Part shown: positions 15,564 through 24,309 of the stretch, in pieces | How positions within the stretch are numbered: the stretch's first letter is position 1 | Layout of the letters: every line of letters starts with the position of its first letter | The notes under the pieces: generated by a model | The model's database searches: none | Told to the model about the DNA's origin: nothing | Seen by the model: the letters and a program-made list of their open reading frames with translations, nothing else | Made by a program: the position numbers and the translations under genes | Assembly: GCA_034436335.1 (NCBI GenBank) | Contig: DAOTVO010000008.1 | Span: 28,859 to 92,858 of the forward strand | Direction: 5' to 3' | DNA from: UBA877 sp034436335 | GTDB taxonomy: Bacteria > Chloroflexota > Anaerolineae > Anaerolineales > Villigracilaceae | DNA length: 64,000 nucleotides

Positions 15564-16709
15564 ATGAGCGAAGAGACGCAGACTGTAAAAACTAAATCAA
15601 AGGCGGTGCCGAGCAAGAAACCCCAAAGCACGTTTGATCGTGTGGCTCGTTATGCGGGTATCCGCTTTATCACGCTTTTTCTTACTGTTGTTGTGGGCGT
15701 ATTTCTGACCATCATCATTGCCAATATGGGCGGCTATGTGGATGATATCCGTCGCGGTGATATCCAAGAACAGTATCAACAGGCTGCTATTTTGAATCCT
15801 GCCATTAAAGCCTTGCCGCCCGAAGAACGTCAGGCATGGATTGATCAGCAAATTCAACTGGCTTATAAGAAATATGGCTTGGATAAGCCTTTTATTGTGC
15901 GCACGTTTATTTTTCTAAAAGATGCTCTTACTTTGAACCTCGGGCGTTCGCAAAATATGTCGAGCGATACAGGCTCGCGGCAGGTACGCCTGATTATCCT
16001 TGAACGTATTCCGCCGACCCTGATCTTGTTTGGGACGGTTGGCTTAATTCTTTTCTTTGTCGAATTGTTTTTCGCTCTGTTTCTCTCGCGGCGTTACGGC
16101 AGCCTGCTCGATAAAATTGTGGTGACGCTGGCTCCGATGAGCGCTGCGCCTGGCTGGTTCTATGGGATTTTTCTCATCCTTATCTTTGCCGCCTTGTTGA
16201 GAATCTTGCCTTTTGGCGGTATGGTGGATGCGCCGCCTCCGCCGCGCTGGTCGTTTGAGTACTTTGTTAGTTTACTCAAACATATGATTCTCCCAACGAT
16301 GGCTATTGCGGCCAATCAGGTGATCATCAATACCTATTCTTGGCGCACTTTCTTCATGATTTACTCCAGTGAGGATTATGTGGAAATGGCAAAGGCAAAG
16401 GGCCTGACTTCTCGAAATATCGAGCGCCGTTATGTTCTCCGCCCAACCTTGCCGACGATTGTGACCTCATTCGCCTTTGTTCTCATTGGCATTTGGACAG
16501 GCGCTCCCATCTTCGAAACCGTTTTCAATTGGCCCGGTCTTGGACGTCAGATTTTCATGGCCGTTGGTTTGTTTGATATTCCCGTGATTGTTGGCGAAAC
16601 GGTTATCTTTGCCTACTTGTTGGCAATCACGCTATTTGTCTTGGACTTCATCTATGCCCTGGTTGACCCGCGTGTGAAGGTCGGTGGGCAGGGAGGCGCA
16701 CAGGCATGA
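15564..16709 (+). CDS. ABC permease, DppB/OppB type
   Basis: About 381 residues. The ATG at 15564 is preferred over a TTG at 15549 because GGAAAGG lies 6 nt before it. A cytoplasmic start, then TM1 (YAGIRFITLFLTVVVGVFLTIIIA), an extracytoplasmic loop, and the core permease TMs from residue 150. The coupling EAA region reads YSSEDYVEMAKAKGLTSRNIERRYVLRPTLPT, contacting the ATPase subunits. It ends four nt past the start of the next permease (ATGA overlap), so the two are translationally coupled. Forms the membrane pore with the 16706 gene. Confidence 0.9.
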   Translation: MSEETQTVKTKSKAVPSKKPQSTFDRVARYAGIRFITLFLTVVVGVFLTIIIANMGGYVDDIRRGDIQEQYQQAAILNPAIKALPPEERQAWIDQQIQLAYKKYGLDKPFIVRTFIFLKDALTLNLGRSQNMSSDTGSRQVRLIILERIPPTLILFGTVGLILFFVELFFALFLSRRYGSLLDKIVVTLAPMSAAPGWFYGIFLILIFAALLRILPFGGMVDAPPPPRWSFEYFVSLLKHMILPTMAIAANQVIINTYSWRTFFMIYSSEDYVEMAKAKGLTSRNIERRYVLRPTLPTIVTSFAFVLIGIWTGAPIFETVFNWPGLGRQIFMAVGLFDIPVIVGETVIFAYLLAITLFVLDFIYALVDPRVKVGGQGGAQA

Positions 16710-18052
16710 AAGCGTTGCAGAAAAATTTGCGGGAACTTTTCCGCTACCCGTCCGCAGTCTTTGGCGTCTCGATCGTTTTGCTTCTCATCCTCGTGGCAAT
16801 CTATGCCATGATTGCCATCCCATATGATGAGGCAATAAGAATGTGGCGCGGCGGCGAAGATGTTTGGTATCAGAACCCCAAGAATGTTCCTCCGGAATGG
16901 ACCAATCTCTTCCGCTCCAAGAAATTACCCACCTCGTTTGTTCTTAACAGCGCTGATGGCACTGCCGAGAAGGTGGTTGAGGAAGGCACATCCCAAACAA
17001 CAATTACTCTTACGTATACTTTCGATTACCAGTATGACGCCTTCCCCCAGGAGATGATTTTCTATTTCAAGTCCACGCATGTGGCCAAGCAGCCTTACGT
17101 TTCGATTACTTGGTTTACGCCGGATGGACGTGAAATTCGTGTTGCGGATTATGCTATCTCGAATTCAGACACATTCCGCTTTTCCCAGAACAACAAACTA
17201 AAACGCCGTTTGGGGGGGCAGTTCCCGCAAGTTGGCCTTTTCATGGACCCAAATTCTGACCCTGCCAATCCGCTCGCGTTGCGCGGCGTCTATAAAATTG
17301 TGGTAACTGTTTTTAGTTTTGAAAAAGATGTTACTGTTGACGATAAGTTTGTTCTTCATGGACAGGTGCACGGTTGGGCGGGCACCGACCATCGCCGTCG
17401 CGACCTTGGCGTTGCTATCCTGTGGGGAACGCCCATTGCGCTCATGTTTGGCCTGGTTGCGGCCATGGGCACAAGTGTTCTGACCATGCTCATCTCGGCT
17501 ATTGGCACTTGGTATGGCGGCTGGGTAGATGAGGTCATCCAGCGCATCACTGGCGTCAATCTCGTCATCCCCTTCTTGCCGATTCTCATCATGATAGGTA
17601 CTTTCTATTCCAGAAGCATCTGGATTATCCTGGGCGCAACGATTGCTTTGAGCATTTTCGGCTCCGGAATCGTCACCTTCCGCTCGGTATTTCTCCAGGT
17701 CAAAGAGTCACCTTACATCGAAGCCGCCCGCTCTTACGGCGCCAGCAACTGGCGCATCATCACGAGGTACCTGATGCCGCGCATTATCCCGATGCTCATC
17801 CCCGGTTTGGTGACTGCCATCCCCGGTTACGTCTTTCTCGAAGCCTCACTGGCTGTGCTTGGCCTGGGCGACCCTGTCTTGCCCACTTGGGGAAAGATTA
17901 TCAACGATGCTCAAGCGAACGGTGCTCTCTATCAGGGCTTGTACTACTGGGTACTTGAGCCGGCGGTGTTGCTGATGATTACAGGTTTGGCGTTTGCAAT
18001 GCTTGGCTTCTCTTTGGACCGCATCTTCAATCCGAGATTGCGAGGTCAGTAA
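16706..18052 (+). CDS. ABC permease, DppC/OppC type, with a large external insert
   Basis: 448 residues, about 150 longer than usual DppC. TM1 is near residues 15-36. Residues 40-225 form a beta-rich region outside the membrane (VWYQNPKNVPPEW...TITLTYTFDYQYDAFPQEM...VSITWFTPDGREIRVADY) before the transport TMs start with DHRRRDLGVAILWGTPIALM. The EAA loop is VKESPYIEAARSYGASNWRIITRYLMPRIIP. The insert may contact the unusual binding protein. The stop overlaps the next ATG by one base (TAATG at 18050-18054). Confidence 0.9.
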   Translation: MKALQKNLRELFRYPSAVFGVSIVLLLILVAIYAMIAIPYDEAIRMWRGGEDVWYQNPKNVPPEWTNLFRSKKLPTSFVLNSADGTAEKVVEEGTSQTTITLTYTFDYQYDAFPQEMIFYFKSTHVAKQPYVSITWFTPDGREIRVADYAISNSDTFRFSQNNKLKRRLGGQFPQVGLFMDPNSDPANPLALRGVYKIVVTVFSFEKDVTVDDKFVLHGQVHGWAGTDHRRRDLGVAILWGTPIALMFGLVAAMGTSVLTMLISAIGTWYGGWVDEVIQRITGVNLVIPFLPILIMIGTFYSRSIWIILGATIALSIFGSGIVTFRSVFLQVKESPYIEAARSYGASNWRIITRYLMPRIIPMLIPGLVTAIPGYVFLEASLAVLGLGDPVLPTWGKIINDAQANGALYQGLYYWVLEPAVLLMITGLAFAMLGFSLDRIFNPRLRGQ

Positions 18053-19014
18053 TGGCAACGAACAACGATAAACTTTTGCGTGTTGAAAATCTTATTCTTC
18101 ACTTCCGCACAACGTTTGGGGTTGTGCAGGCAGTGGATGGTATCGATTTTTCGCTCGACAGCAATCGCGCTGTAGTGATCTTGGGCGAAAGCGGCTGCGG
18201 CAAAACCTCTCTGGCAAAAGCTATTCTGCGTTTGCTTCCCCGCAATGTTGCCCAATATACCGGAAAAGTCTACTTGAACGGTACAGACGTTATGGCCTTC
18301 AACGATGAGGAGTTTCGCCAAAATGTGCGCTGGGTAGGCATGAGCCTCGTCCCGCAGGCGGCGATGAACTCACTCAACCCGGTCATCCGTGTCGGCGACC
18401 AGGTGGCCGAACCGGCCATGATTCACCTCGGCATCAAAAAGGAAGAGGCGCTCAATCTGGCTAAACAGATGTTCCAGCATGTGGGCGTGCCGGTGGACTT
18501 CCTCAGCCGCTACCCCTTTGAACTCTCCGGCGGCATGCGTCAGCGCGTGGCCATCGCAATGGCCTTGGTCACCTCACCCAGCCTGATCGTCCTTGACGAA
18601 CCGACCAGCGCTCTTGACCTGTTGACTCAGGCCAACATTTTCAACGTTCTGAAGCGCATCAAGAAGGAACTGGGCACCAGTTTCATCCTGATTACCCACG
18701 ACATCGCTACCTCGAGCGAATTGGCCGATGAAGTTGCCATCATGTACGCCGGTCAAATTGTGGAAACCGGCCATGCCAAAGACTTCTTCCCTGCCCCGTT
18801 GCATCCATATGCGCAGATGTTGATGGCCAGTGTGCCGCGCCTGCGTGCTGACCAGGACCCCGAATTTATCACCGGCCAGCCGCCGAGCCTGATTAATCTG
18901 CCGACTTCGTGCCGCTTTGCCCCGCGTTGTCCGAAGCGCTTTGATAAATGCGACCAGGACCCGCCGGTGATCGAAAAAGACGGGCGCAAAGTCAAATGCT
19001 GGCTGTATGCATAG
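18052..19014 (+). CDS. ABC transporter ATPase, DppD/OppD type
   Basis: 320 residues. Walker A GESGCGKTSLAKAI, Q-loop MSLVPQAAMNSLNP, signature LSGGMRQRVAIAMAL, Walker B LIVLDEPTSALD and the switch His in LITHD. The C-terminal tail FAPRCPKRFDKCDQDPP is the oligopeptide-transporter extension, which in DppD-type ATPases often carries Cys ligands for an Fe-S cluster. Pairs with the 19025 ATPase to power the two permeases. Confidence 0.93.
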   Translation: MATNNDKLLRVENLILHFRTTFGVVQAVDGIDFSLDSNRAVVILGESGCGKTSLAKAILRLLPRNVAQYTGKVYLNGTDVMAFNDEEFRQNVRWVGMSLVPQAAMNSLNPVIRVGDQVAEPAMIHLGIKKEEALNLAKQMFQHVGVPVDFLSRYPFELSGGMRQRVAIAMALVTSPSLIVLDEPTSALDLLTQANIFNVLKRIKKELGTSFILITHDIATSSELADEVAIMYAGQIVETGHAKDFFPAPLHPYAQMLMASVPRLRADQDPEFITGQPPSLINLPTSCRFAPRCPKRFDKCDQDPPVIEKDGRKVKCWLYA

Positions 19015-19024
19015 GAGAAACAAA

Positions 19025-20047
19025 ATGGCAGAAACACAAACAGTTCAAACCGGTGAAACGAAGAGCGACATGCGCAAGGTGTTGCTTTCCATCCAGAACC
19101 TGCGTGTTTGGTTCGAACTGCGGCGCTTTGGTTTTGGCGTGGCAGGCTATGTACGCGCTGTTGACGATGTCAGTTTCGACCTGCACGTGGGCGAGGCTAT
19201 TGCGGTGGTGGGTGAGAGCGGCTGCGGCAAGTCCAGCCTGATGAAAACTATTCTGGGTCTCTACCGCCCGCGCGAAGGCCGCGTCGTTTTCGATGACCAG
19301 GTCATCAGCGAAATGGGCCGCAAAGGCCTCAACTGGTACCGCGCCCAGGTCGGTTACATTCAGCAGGACCCGTATGGGGCGTTGCCGCCCTTCATGAGCC
19401 TCCAGCGCATCCTTGACGAGCCGCTGGTGATTGGCGGTATACGCAACAAAGAAGAACGTATGGCGCGCATCCACAAGGTGCTCAGCGAAGTCAAAATGCA
19501 CCCTGTCGAAGACTTCCTGCCCAAGTTCCCGCACATGCTCTCCGGCGGTCAGCAGCAGCGCACAGTCATCGCCCGCGCCATGATTCGCGAGCCAAAACTC
19601 ATCGTGGCCGACGAACCGGTCTCGATGCTGGATGCTTCGGTGCGCGTCGAAATTCTGAAACTGCTGCGCGGTTTGCAGGAGTCTCACAACCTCTCGTTCA
19701 TCTACATCACCCATGACCTTTCGACGGTGAAGTATTTCTCCGAGCGCATCTTTGTTATGTATGCCGGCAAACTGGTCGAAAAAGGCCCCATCGGCAAGAT
19801 TCTCAAGAATCCCTTGCATCCTTACACTTTCGCCCTCATGGCTGCCACCTCCGACCCGGACGCCCGCAACGCCGATACGTACAAAGAAGTGCCTCCCGGC
19901 GAACCGCCCAGTTTGGTCAAGCCGCCGGCCGGCTGCCGCTTCCATCCGCGCTGCTCGCGCATCATTCAAGGTCTGTGCGACCAACAGGAACCGCCCGAAT
20001 TCGAGCCGGAACCCAATCATCAGGTGCAGTGCTGGTTGTACCAATGA
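19025..20047 (+). CDS. ABC transporter ATPase, DppF/OppF type
   Basis: 340 residues from the ATG at 19025, which follows TAGGAGAAACAAA; an in-frame ATG at 19007 lies inside the previous gene and has no such site. Walker A GESGCGKSSLMKTIL, signature LSGGQQQRTVIARAM, Walker B LIVADEPVSMLD, switch YITHD, and the C-terminal CRFHPRCSRIIQGLCDQ tail. The stop at 20047 overlaps the ATG of the small membrane protein (ATGA). Confidence 0.93.
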   Translation: MAETQTVQTGETKSDMRKVLLSIQNLRVWFELRRFGFGVAGYVRAVDDVSFDLHVGEAIAVVGESGCGKSSLMKTILGLYRPREGRVVFDDQVISEMGRKGLNWYRAQVGYIQQDPYGALPPFMSLQRILDEPLVIGGIRNKEERMARIHKVLSEVKMHPVEDFLPKFPHMLSGGQQQRTVIARAMIREPKLIVADEPVSMLDASVRVEILKLLRGLQESHNLSFIYITHDLSTVKYFSERIFVMYAGKLVEKGPIGKILKNPLHPYTFALMAATSDPDARNADTYKEVPPGEPPSLVKPPAGCRFHPRCSRIIQGLCDQQEPPEFEPEPNHQVQCWLYQ

Positions 20048-20283
20048 ATTTGGAAGACGAAAAAAGACCTTTGAGAATGATTGTGATCGGCTTCGTGCTG
20101 GTCACAGCAGGCATGGTATTGCCTTTCCTGATGCAACTCGGCATCATTGACCTGACCAGAATGCCAGGCGTGACGGGCTTTTTGCTGGCCTTTCTCACCT
20201 ACGGTGCTTCGGTGGCCGGCCTCTTCCTGGGTTTCATCGGCGCAGCCACTTACGTCAAAATGCAGCGTGATAAGGATAAGTAA
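20044..20283 (+). CDS. Small two-TM membrane protein, last gene of the ABC operon
   Basis: 79 residues (MNLEDEKRPLRMIVIGFVLV...). Two hydrophobic helices (about 12-33 and 44-68) with charged ends. It starts inside the stop of the ATPase gene (ATGA) and is followed by a strong terminator, so it is the final cistron of the transporter operon. No family is recognised; a small accessory subunit is a guess. Confidence 0.75.
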   Translation: MNLEDEKRPLRMIVIGFVLVTAGMVLPFLMQLGIIDLTRMPGVTGFLLAFLTYGASVAGLFLGFIGAATYVKMQRDKDK

Positions 20284-20295
20284 AACTGTACTTTC

Positions 20296-20330
20296 AACTT
20301 GCCCTGCCTCGTTGGCAGGGCAAGTTTTAA
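20296..20330 (+). terminator. Rho-independent terminator of the ABC operon
   Basis: AACTTGCCCTGCC (20296-20308), loop TCGTT, GGCAGGGCAAGTT (20314-20326), then TTT. A perfect 13-bp stem 13 nt after the last stop codon. Confidence 0.9.
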
Positions 20331-20391
20331 CTCAACAGATGGATTGTTTTTCTCTCCCTGGCCTTTGCAACGCCCGGCCTGCGTAAAACCG

Positions 20392-20400
20392 TGCTACAAT
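20392..20400 (+). promoter_or_regulatory. Extended -10 promoter of the REC-Roadblock gene
   Basis: TGCTACAAT: an extended -10 (TGn) joined to TACAAT at 20395-20400, 25 nt before the ATG at 20426. No clear -35. Confidence 0.55.
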
Positions 20401-20425
20401 CGAGAAAAACAGGCAAGAGAACCCC

Positions 20426-21469
20426 ATGGCAAAATACCGCATCCTGATTGTTGAAGACCAGCGCGAAGTCAGCCGCCTTCTGCGCTCGGCTCTCGAAACC
20501 CTCGAATACGACCTGGAAGTGGTGGAAATCCCCTCCGGGGAAGAAGCCATCCTCGATAGTTCGCGTCACAAAGTAGACTTGCTCGTTGCAGATTACCGCC
20601 TGCCGGGCATTACTGGCCTGGAATTGATGCAAAAAGTGCGCGTCCACCATCCTCAAGCCAAAATCCTGCTCATCACCGGCCAGTCGGACCCCAAAATACG
20701 CAAACTCATCGCTGAAGCGGGAGCGGACGGCGTTTTTATCAAACCCGTCGTCATGGCCGACTTTCTGGATGCCGTCGAGCGTCACCTCGGCCTGGTGGAA
20801 ACTCTCCTGCCGCCCGAACCGATTGCTCCTGAAAACAGCAGCAGCAACTGCCGCCTGCCGGACCTGCTGGTGGATTTGCGCCACAAACTCTCCGCCCTTT
20901 CCGTCATGCTAATGGACGACACCGGACATATCCTCGCCCGGGCCGGAGACCTCCCCGACGCCAATGCCGAGACCACCCTCATTTCCTCCCTGCTGGCCAT
21001 GAACAGCGCCGGGCAGAAAGTTTCCCGCCTCATCGGACAAAAGGATATTTCCAACTGGGTGGTCTTCGATGGCGGCGAATATGACCTGATATTTGCGCCG
21101 GTCGGCGCTCAACATTCCATGCTGGTCCTCGGCAAGAGAATTGCCGAAGAAAAACGCATTTTGGAGGCCATGCGTCACTTCTCCACCATGCGGCCGCTTA
21201 TCGAAAATGCTATTGCGAAAATGACGCTGCCCCAGGGAAAGAAGGCCGAAGCCTATCAGGAGCCGGCCACGACCCCGCTCGAAGTTGTTGAGCAAAACCT
21301 GCGCGAACTCGAACCGCTCCTGAAGGGCAAGAAGAAACTCAAGACGGCGGAATTGAACCAGTTTTGGGACGAAGCCGCCGACAAGTATCCCGCCCCCGCC
21401 AAACCCGATATGCTCTCTTACGAACAAGCCAAACAACTCGGCCTCGCTCCTGAAGACGATGAGACTTGA
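20426..21469 (+). CDS. Response regulator with Roadblock/LC7-like domain
   Basis: 347 residues. Residues 1-125 are a receiver domain: acidic pair E10-D11, phosphoacceptor D56 in LLVADYRLPG, T84 in LLITG and K106 in FIKPV. Residues about 150-265 (LSVMLMDDTGHILARAGDL...TLISSLLAMNSAGQKVSRLIG...ISNWVVFDGGEYDLIFAPVG) have the shape of a Roadblock/LC7 (GAF-like) domain, a protein-protein platform often tied to small GTPases. The tail is a charged helix plus a short conserved end. There is no DNA-binding or enzymatic output, so signalling is probably by protein contact. No kinase is nearby. Confidence 0.85.
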   Translation: MAKYRILIVEDQREVSRLLRSALETLEYDLEVVEIPSGEEAILDSSRHKVDLLVADYRLPGITGLELMQKVRVHHPQAKILLITGQSDPKIRKLIAEAGADGVFIKPVVMADFLDAVERHLGLVETLLPPEPIAPENSSSNCRLPDLLVDLRHKLSALSVMLMDDTGHILARAGDLPDANAETTLISSLLAMNSAGQKVSRLIGQKDISNWVVFDGGEYDLIFAPVGAQHSMLVLGKRIAEEKRILEAMRHFSTMRPLIENAIAKMTLPQGKKAEAYQEPATTPLEVVEQNLRELEPLLKGKKKLKTAELNQFWDEAADKYPAPAKPDMLSYEQAKQLGLAPEDDET

Positions 21470-21471
21470 TA

Positions 21472-21500
21472 TTGTCTCAGCCGCGGGGCTGTGATACAAT
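21472..21500 (+). promoter_or_regulatory. Promoter of tRNA-Gln
   Basis: -35 TTGTCT (21472-21477), 17-nt spacer, -10 TACAAT (21495-21500) preceded by TGA (extended -10). The tRNA 5' end is 12 nt after it. Confidence 0.65.
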
Positions 21501-21511
21501 TGCGCCCGCTC

Positions 21512-21582
21512 TGGGGCGTGGTGCAATGGCAGCACACCAGACTTTGGATCTGTGGATCTTGGTTCGAATCCAGGCGCCCCAG
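21512..21582 (+). tRNA. tRNA-Gln (anticodon TTG)
   Basis: 71 nt cloverleaf. Acceptor TGGGGCG pairs with CGCCCCA; D stem GTGC/GCAC; anticodon loop CTTTGGA (21542-21548) gives TTG; T arm CTTGG-TTCGAAT-CCAGG. Discriminator G at 21582. The 3' end continues CCT, so CCA is not encoded and must be added by the nucleotidyltransferase. The first anticodon-stem pair is a C-T mismatch. Confidence 0.93.
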
Positions 21583-21592
21583 CCTGATGAAA

Positions 21593-21617
21593 ATCCCGCG
21601 CTCAGGCGGGTTTTTCT
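21593..21617 (+). terminator. Terminator after tRNA-Gln
   Basis: CCCGC (21595-21599), loop GCTCAG, GCGGG (21606-21610), then TTTTTCT, 11 nt after the tRNA. Confidence 0.75.
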
Positions 21618-21641
21618 CTCTGTCTTGCAAGGGAGTGGGCC

Positions 21642-22448
21642 TTGTCTGTGAAGCCGGTCGAATCGAATGAGGCCAAAGGCCACGAAGGGGCTGTTTTGGC
21701 TTCTCTTTTTGCCCTGACCGCTTTTTGGGGCTGTCTTGACCTCGCGCTGTGTCTTTCCCTGGTGCTGCTCGCGCGCTCTTTATCGCTTGTCGTGCCGCTT
21801 GACGTGCTGCTGCCCGGTCCGCCGGATGTTTCAGAGACGGCCAAGACTCGGTCCCCCTCCTATCCATCCCCGTCTCCTTCTTCCCCTCCCATTCCATCGG
21901 TGCTGGTCTATAACGGTGAGAAAAATGCCTACTTTGAGATTGATCAGTGGGCGGGGAGAGCGCTGTTATATGTTCGGTACGATGGCCAGGGTTATTTCAG
22001 CGTGACTTGTTACGACCCGTTTAACTTTCACACGACCTCGCTCGACACCGAAGGCCCGTATGAGGGCGTCCTGCCGCTCGATTTTTTCCGCGATAAATAT
22101 ACCACCCACATCAGTGTCCAGGCTGCTGGCCCTTGGCGGATCGAAATCCGCCCGCTGGATATGATCGAGCGTTTGACGGTTCCGGGCCGCCTGGAGGGCC
22201 GGACGGATCGGGTAATTCGCCTGGAGGGGGAGCCGGCGGTCGAATTGACGGTCTCAACCGGCGGTTACATCGGCACCTGGGGATGTGAAGATTCGTACCC
22301 CCGATCGCGGGCCTACTTGCTTGTCAACGACTATCCTCGAGATCCCTCGCCGATCACCGTTACTGCTGAAATTCCGCCAGGTGTGACCATGCTCTCTATT
22401 AAAGCCACCGACGAGTGGACTATGGTGATTTCTGGGAGGTCACTGTGA
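21642..22448 (+). CDS. Membrane-anchored hypothetical protein
   Basis: 268 residues. TTG at 21642 (with AGGGAG 6 nt before it) or GTG at 21648 could be the start. One TM near residues 20-46, a Pro/Ser-rich linker (SPSYPSPSPSSPPIPSV), then a beta-rich domain of about 175 residues. The end (VSTGGYIGTWGC..., then EIPPGVTMLSIKATDEWTM) suggests an exported beta sandwich. It overlaps the GTG start of glmU (GTGA at 22445-22448), so it is co-translated with a cell-wall precursor enzyme. Function is unknown. Confidence 0.65.
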   Translation: MSVKPVESNEAKGHEGAVLASLFALTAFWGCLDLALCLSLVLLARSLSLVVPLDVLLPGPPDVSETAKTRSPSYPSPSPSSPPIPSVLVYNGEKNAYFEIDQWAGRALLYVRYDGQGYFSVTCYDPFNFHTTSLDTEGPYEGVLPLDFFRDKYTTHISVQAAGPWRIEIRPLDMIERLTVPGRLEGRTDRVIRLEGEPAVELTVSTGGYIGTWGCEDSYPRSRAYLLVNDYPRDPSPITVTAEIPPGVTMLSIKATDEWTMVISGRSL

Positions 22449-23818
22449 AAATCATTTCTATCCTTCTTGCTGCCGGACAGGGGACGCGCATGAAGTCGGC
22501 CCTGCCCAAGGTGCTGCATCCGCTCTGCGGGCGGCCCATGCTGGCCTACGCCCTCGCTGCCGTCTCTGCCGTCAGCGCAGAGAAACCGGTCGTCATTATC
22601 GGCCACGGGGCACAGGCCGTGCGCGAGTACGTGGGTGAACAGGCCGTCTGCGTCCTGCAGGACCCGCCGCTGGGAACCGGTCATGCCGTCCTGCAGGCCG
22701 AATCCATCTTGCGCGGCGCGACTGACCTCGTGCTGGTCACTTACGCCGATATGCCGCTCCTGCGCCCCGAGACGTTGACCCGCCTCGTCGAAACGCAGCA
22801 GCAGAATTCCGGTCCGATGACGATTCTGACTGTGGTCGCCGACGACCCGCGCGGCTTCGGGCGCGTCGTCCGCGGGCCGGACGGGAACGTACAGGCGATT
22901 GTCGAAGAGGCGGTCGCTCCCCCGGAGCAGTTGTCCATCCGCGAGTTGAACGTTGGGGCCTATTGCTTCCGCGCCGATTGGCTGTGGGACGCGCTTCACC
23001 GCATCCCGGTCTCGAAGAAGGGCGAGTATTACCTGACCGACACCGTCGAACTGGCCGTGCGGGACGGGTTGACGGTGCAGGCAATCGTCGCCGAAGACCG
23101 GGCGGAAATTATCGGCATCAACACGCGCCTTCACCTGGCCGAAGCCGAAGCCGCCATGCGCCGCCGCATCAATGAGAAACACATGTTGGCCGGCGTGACC
23201 CTCATAGACCCGGCGACGACCTACATCCAGCCGGATGTGACCATCGGGCGCGATACGGTCATCTTGCCGAACACGCATCTCGAAGCCGGGACGGTGATTG
23301 GCGAAAATTGCGAAATCGGCCCCGATACGCTGGTGCGCGGCTCGACCATCGGCAATCGTTGTAAGGTGGTGCGCTCGGTCGTCGAATACGCCTGGCTGGA
23401 AGAAGATGTGGATATCGGCCCCTTCGCCCACCTGCGCAAGGGCGCTCACTTGTGCCGCGGCGTCCACATGGGCAACTTTGGCGAGGTCAAAGATTCCACC
23501 CTCGGCCCCGGCACGAAGATGGGGCATTTTTCCTACATCGGCAACGCCACCATTGGAGCGGATGTCAACATCGGCGCGGGGACGATTACCTGCAACTATG
23601 ATGGCGTGAACAAGAACCCGACCGAAATCGGCGAAGGGACGTTTATCGGCTCGGATACGATGCTGGTCGCTCCGGTCAAGATTGGCAGGCGCGCCAAGAC
23701 GGGGGCCGGCGCGGTGGTGACAAAGGATGTGCCGGATGATACGCTGGTGGTGGGGGTGCCGGCGCGGGTAATACGAAAGTTGAATGAAAAAAGCGGGACG
23801 GAGTCCGAAGTCTCCTGA
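22445..23818 (+). CDS. glmU: Bifunctional GlmU (UDP-GlcNAc pyrophosphorylase / GlcN-1-P acetyltransferase)
   Basis: 457 residues. The GTG at 22445 (SD GGGAGGT) gives the exact GlmU beginning, KIISILLAAGQGTRMKSALPKVLHPLCG, with the nucleotide-binding loop and Arg/Lys. The uridylyl half continues with VLQDPPLGTGHAVLQAE and YADMPLLRPET. The C-terminal half is a left-handed beta-helix of hexapeptide repeats ending with GHFSYIGNATIGADVNIGAG, TCNYDGVNK (catalytic His region) and FIGSDTMLVAPV. It makes UDP-GlcNAc for peptidoglycan and glycans in the cytoplasm. Confidence 0.95.
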   Translation: MKIISILLAAGQGTRMKSALPKVLHPLCGRPMLAYALAAVSAVSAEKPVVIIGHGAQAVREYVGEQAVCVLQDPPLGTGHAVLQAESILRGATDLVLVTYADMPLLRPETLTRLVETQQQNSGPMTILTVVADDPRGFGRVVRGPDGNVQAIVEEAVAPPEQLSIRELNVGAYCFRADWLWDALHRIPVSKKGEYYLTDTVELAVRDGLTVQAIVAEDRAEIIGINTRLHLAEAEAAMRRRINEKHMLAGVTLIDPATTYIQPDVTIGRDTVILPNTHLEAGTVIGENCEIGPDTLVRGSTIGNRCKVVRSVVEYAWLEEDVDIGPFAHLRKGAHLCRGVHMGNFGEVKDSTLGPGTKMGHFSYIGNATIGADVNIGAGTITCNYDGVNKNPTEIGEGTFIGSDTMLVAPVKIGRRAKTGAGAVVTKDVPDDTLVVGVPARVIRKLNEKSGTESEVS

Positions 23819-23880
23819 CTTCGGTAAGTTTGTCCCAAATAATCGAAGTTGTTCAATTCTATGGTAAAGAAGGCGCTTCT

Positions 23881-24291
23881 ATGACTCAATTGACCGATAC
23901 AGAACGCAGTTCCCTGATTACTCTTGCCAACGAAGCCCGCCGCCGGGCTTATGCGCCGTACTCTAATTACCAGGTCGGCGCGGCGCTGCGAACGAAGAGC
24001 GGACGCATCTACACCGGCTGCAACGTGGAGAATGCCGCCTACCCGCAGAGCATGTGCGCCGAGCGGGTGGCTATTTTCAAGGCTGTCTCTGATGGTGAGA
24101 AGGAGTTCGAGGTTATTGCTGTCGTTACGCCCAACGGCGGCGCGCCCTGCGGCGGATGCCGTCAGGTAATGGCCGAGTTTGGCCTCGATACGCGGGTGCT
24201 GATCGCCCGTCCGGATGGCCGCCTTGTTCAGGAGACGACGGTCGAGGCCCTCCTGCCGGGAGCATTTACACCGGATGAGTTGCGCAAATAG
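23881..24291 (+). CDS. cdd: Cytidine deaminase
   Basis: 136 residues from the ATG at 23881 (AAGAAGG upstream); a longer frame from 23830 adds 17 residues with no homology. The catalytic motif is TGCNVENAAYPQSMCAERVA (zinc Cys and the proton-shuttle Glu) and the second zinc motif PCGGCRQVMAEF. The size and three-Cys zinc site match the tetrameric bacterial Cdd, which deaminates cytidine and deoxycytidine for pyrimidine salvage. It lies 62 nt after glmU and 18 nt before recO. Confidence 0.94.
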   Translation: MTQLTDTERSSLITLANEARRRAYAPYSNYQVGAALRTKSGRIYTGCNVENAAYPQSMCAERVAIFKAVSDGEKEFEVIAVVTPNGGAPCGGCRQVMAEFGLDTRVLIARPDGRLVQETTVEALLPGAFTPDELRK

Positions 24292-24309
24292 CCCCCTGGG
24301 AGGCAGGGG

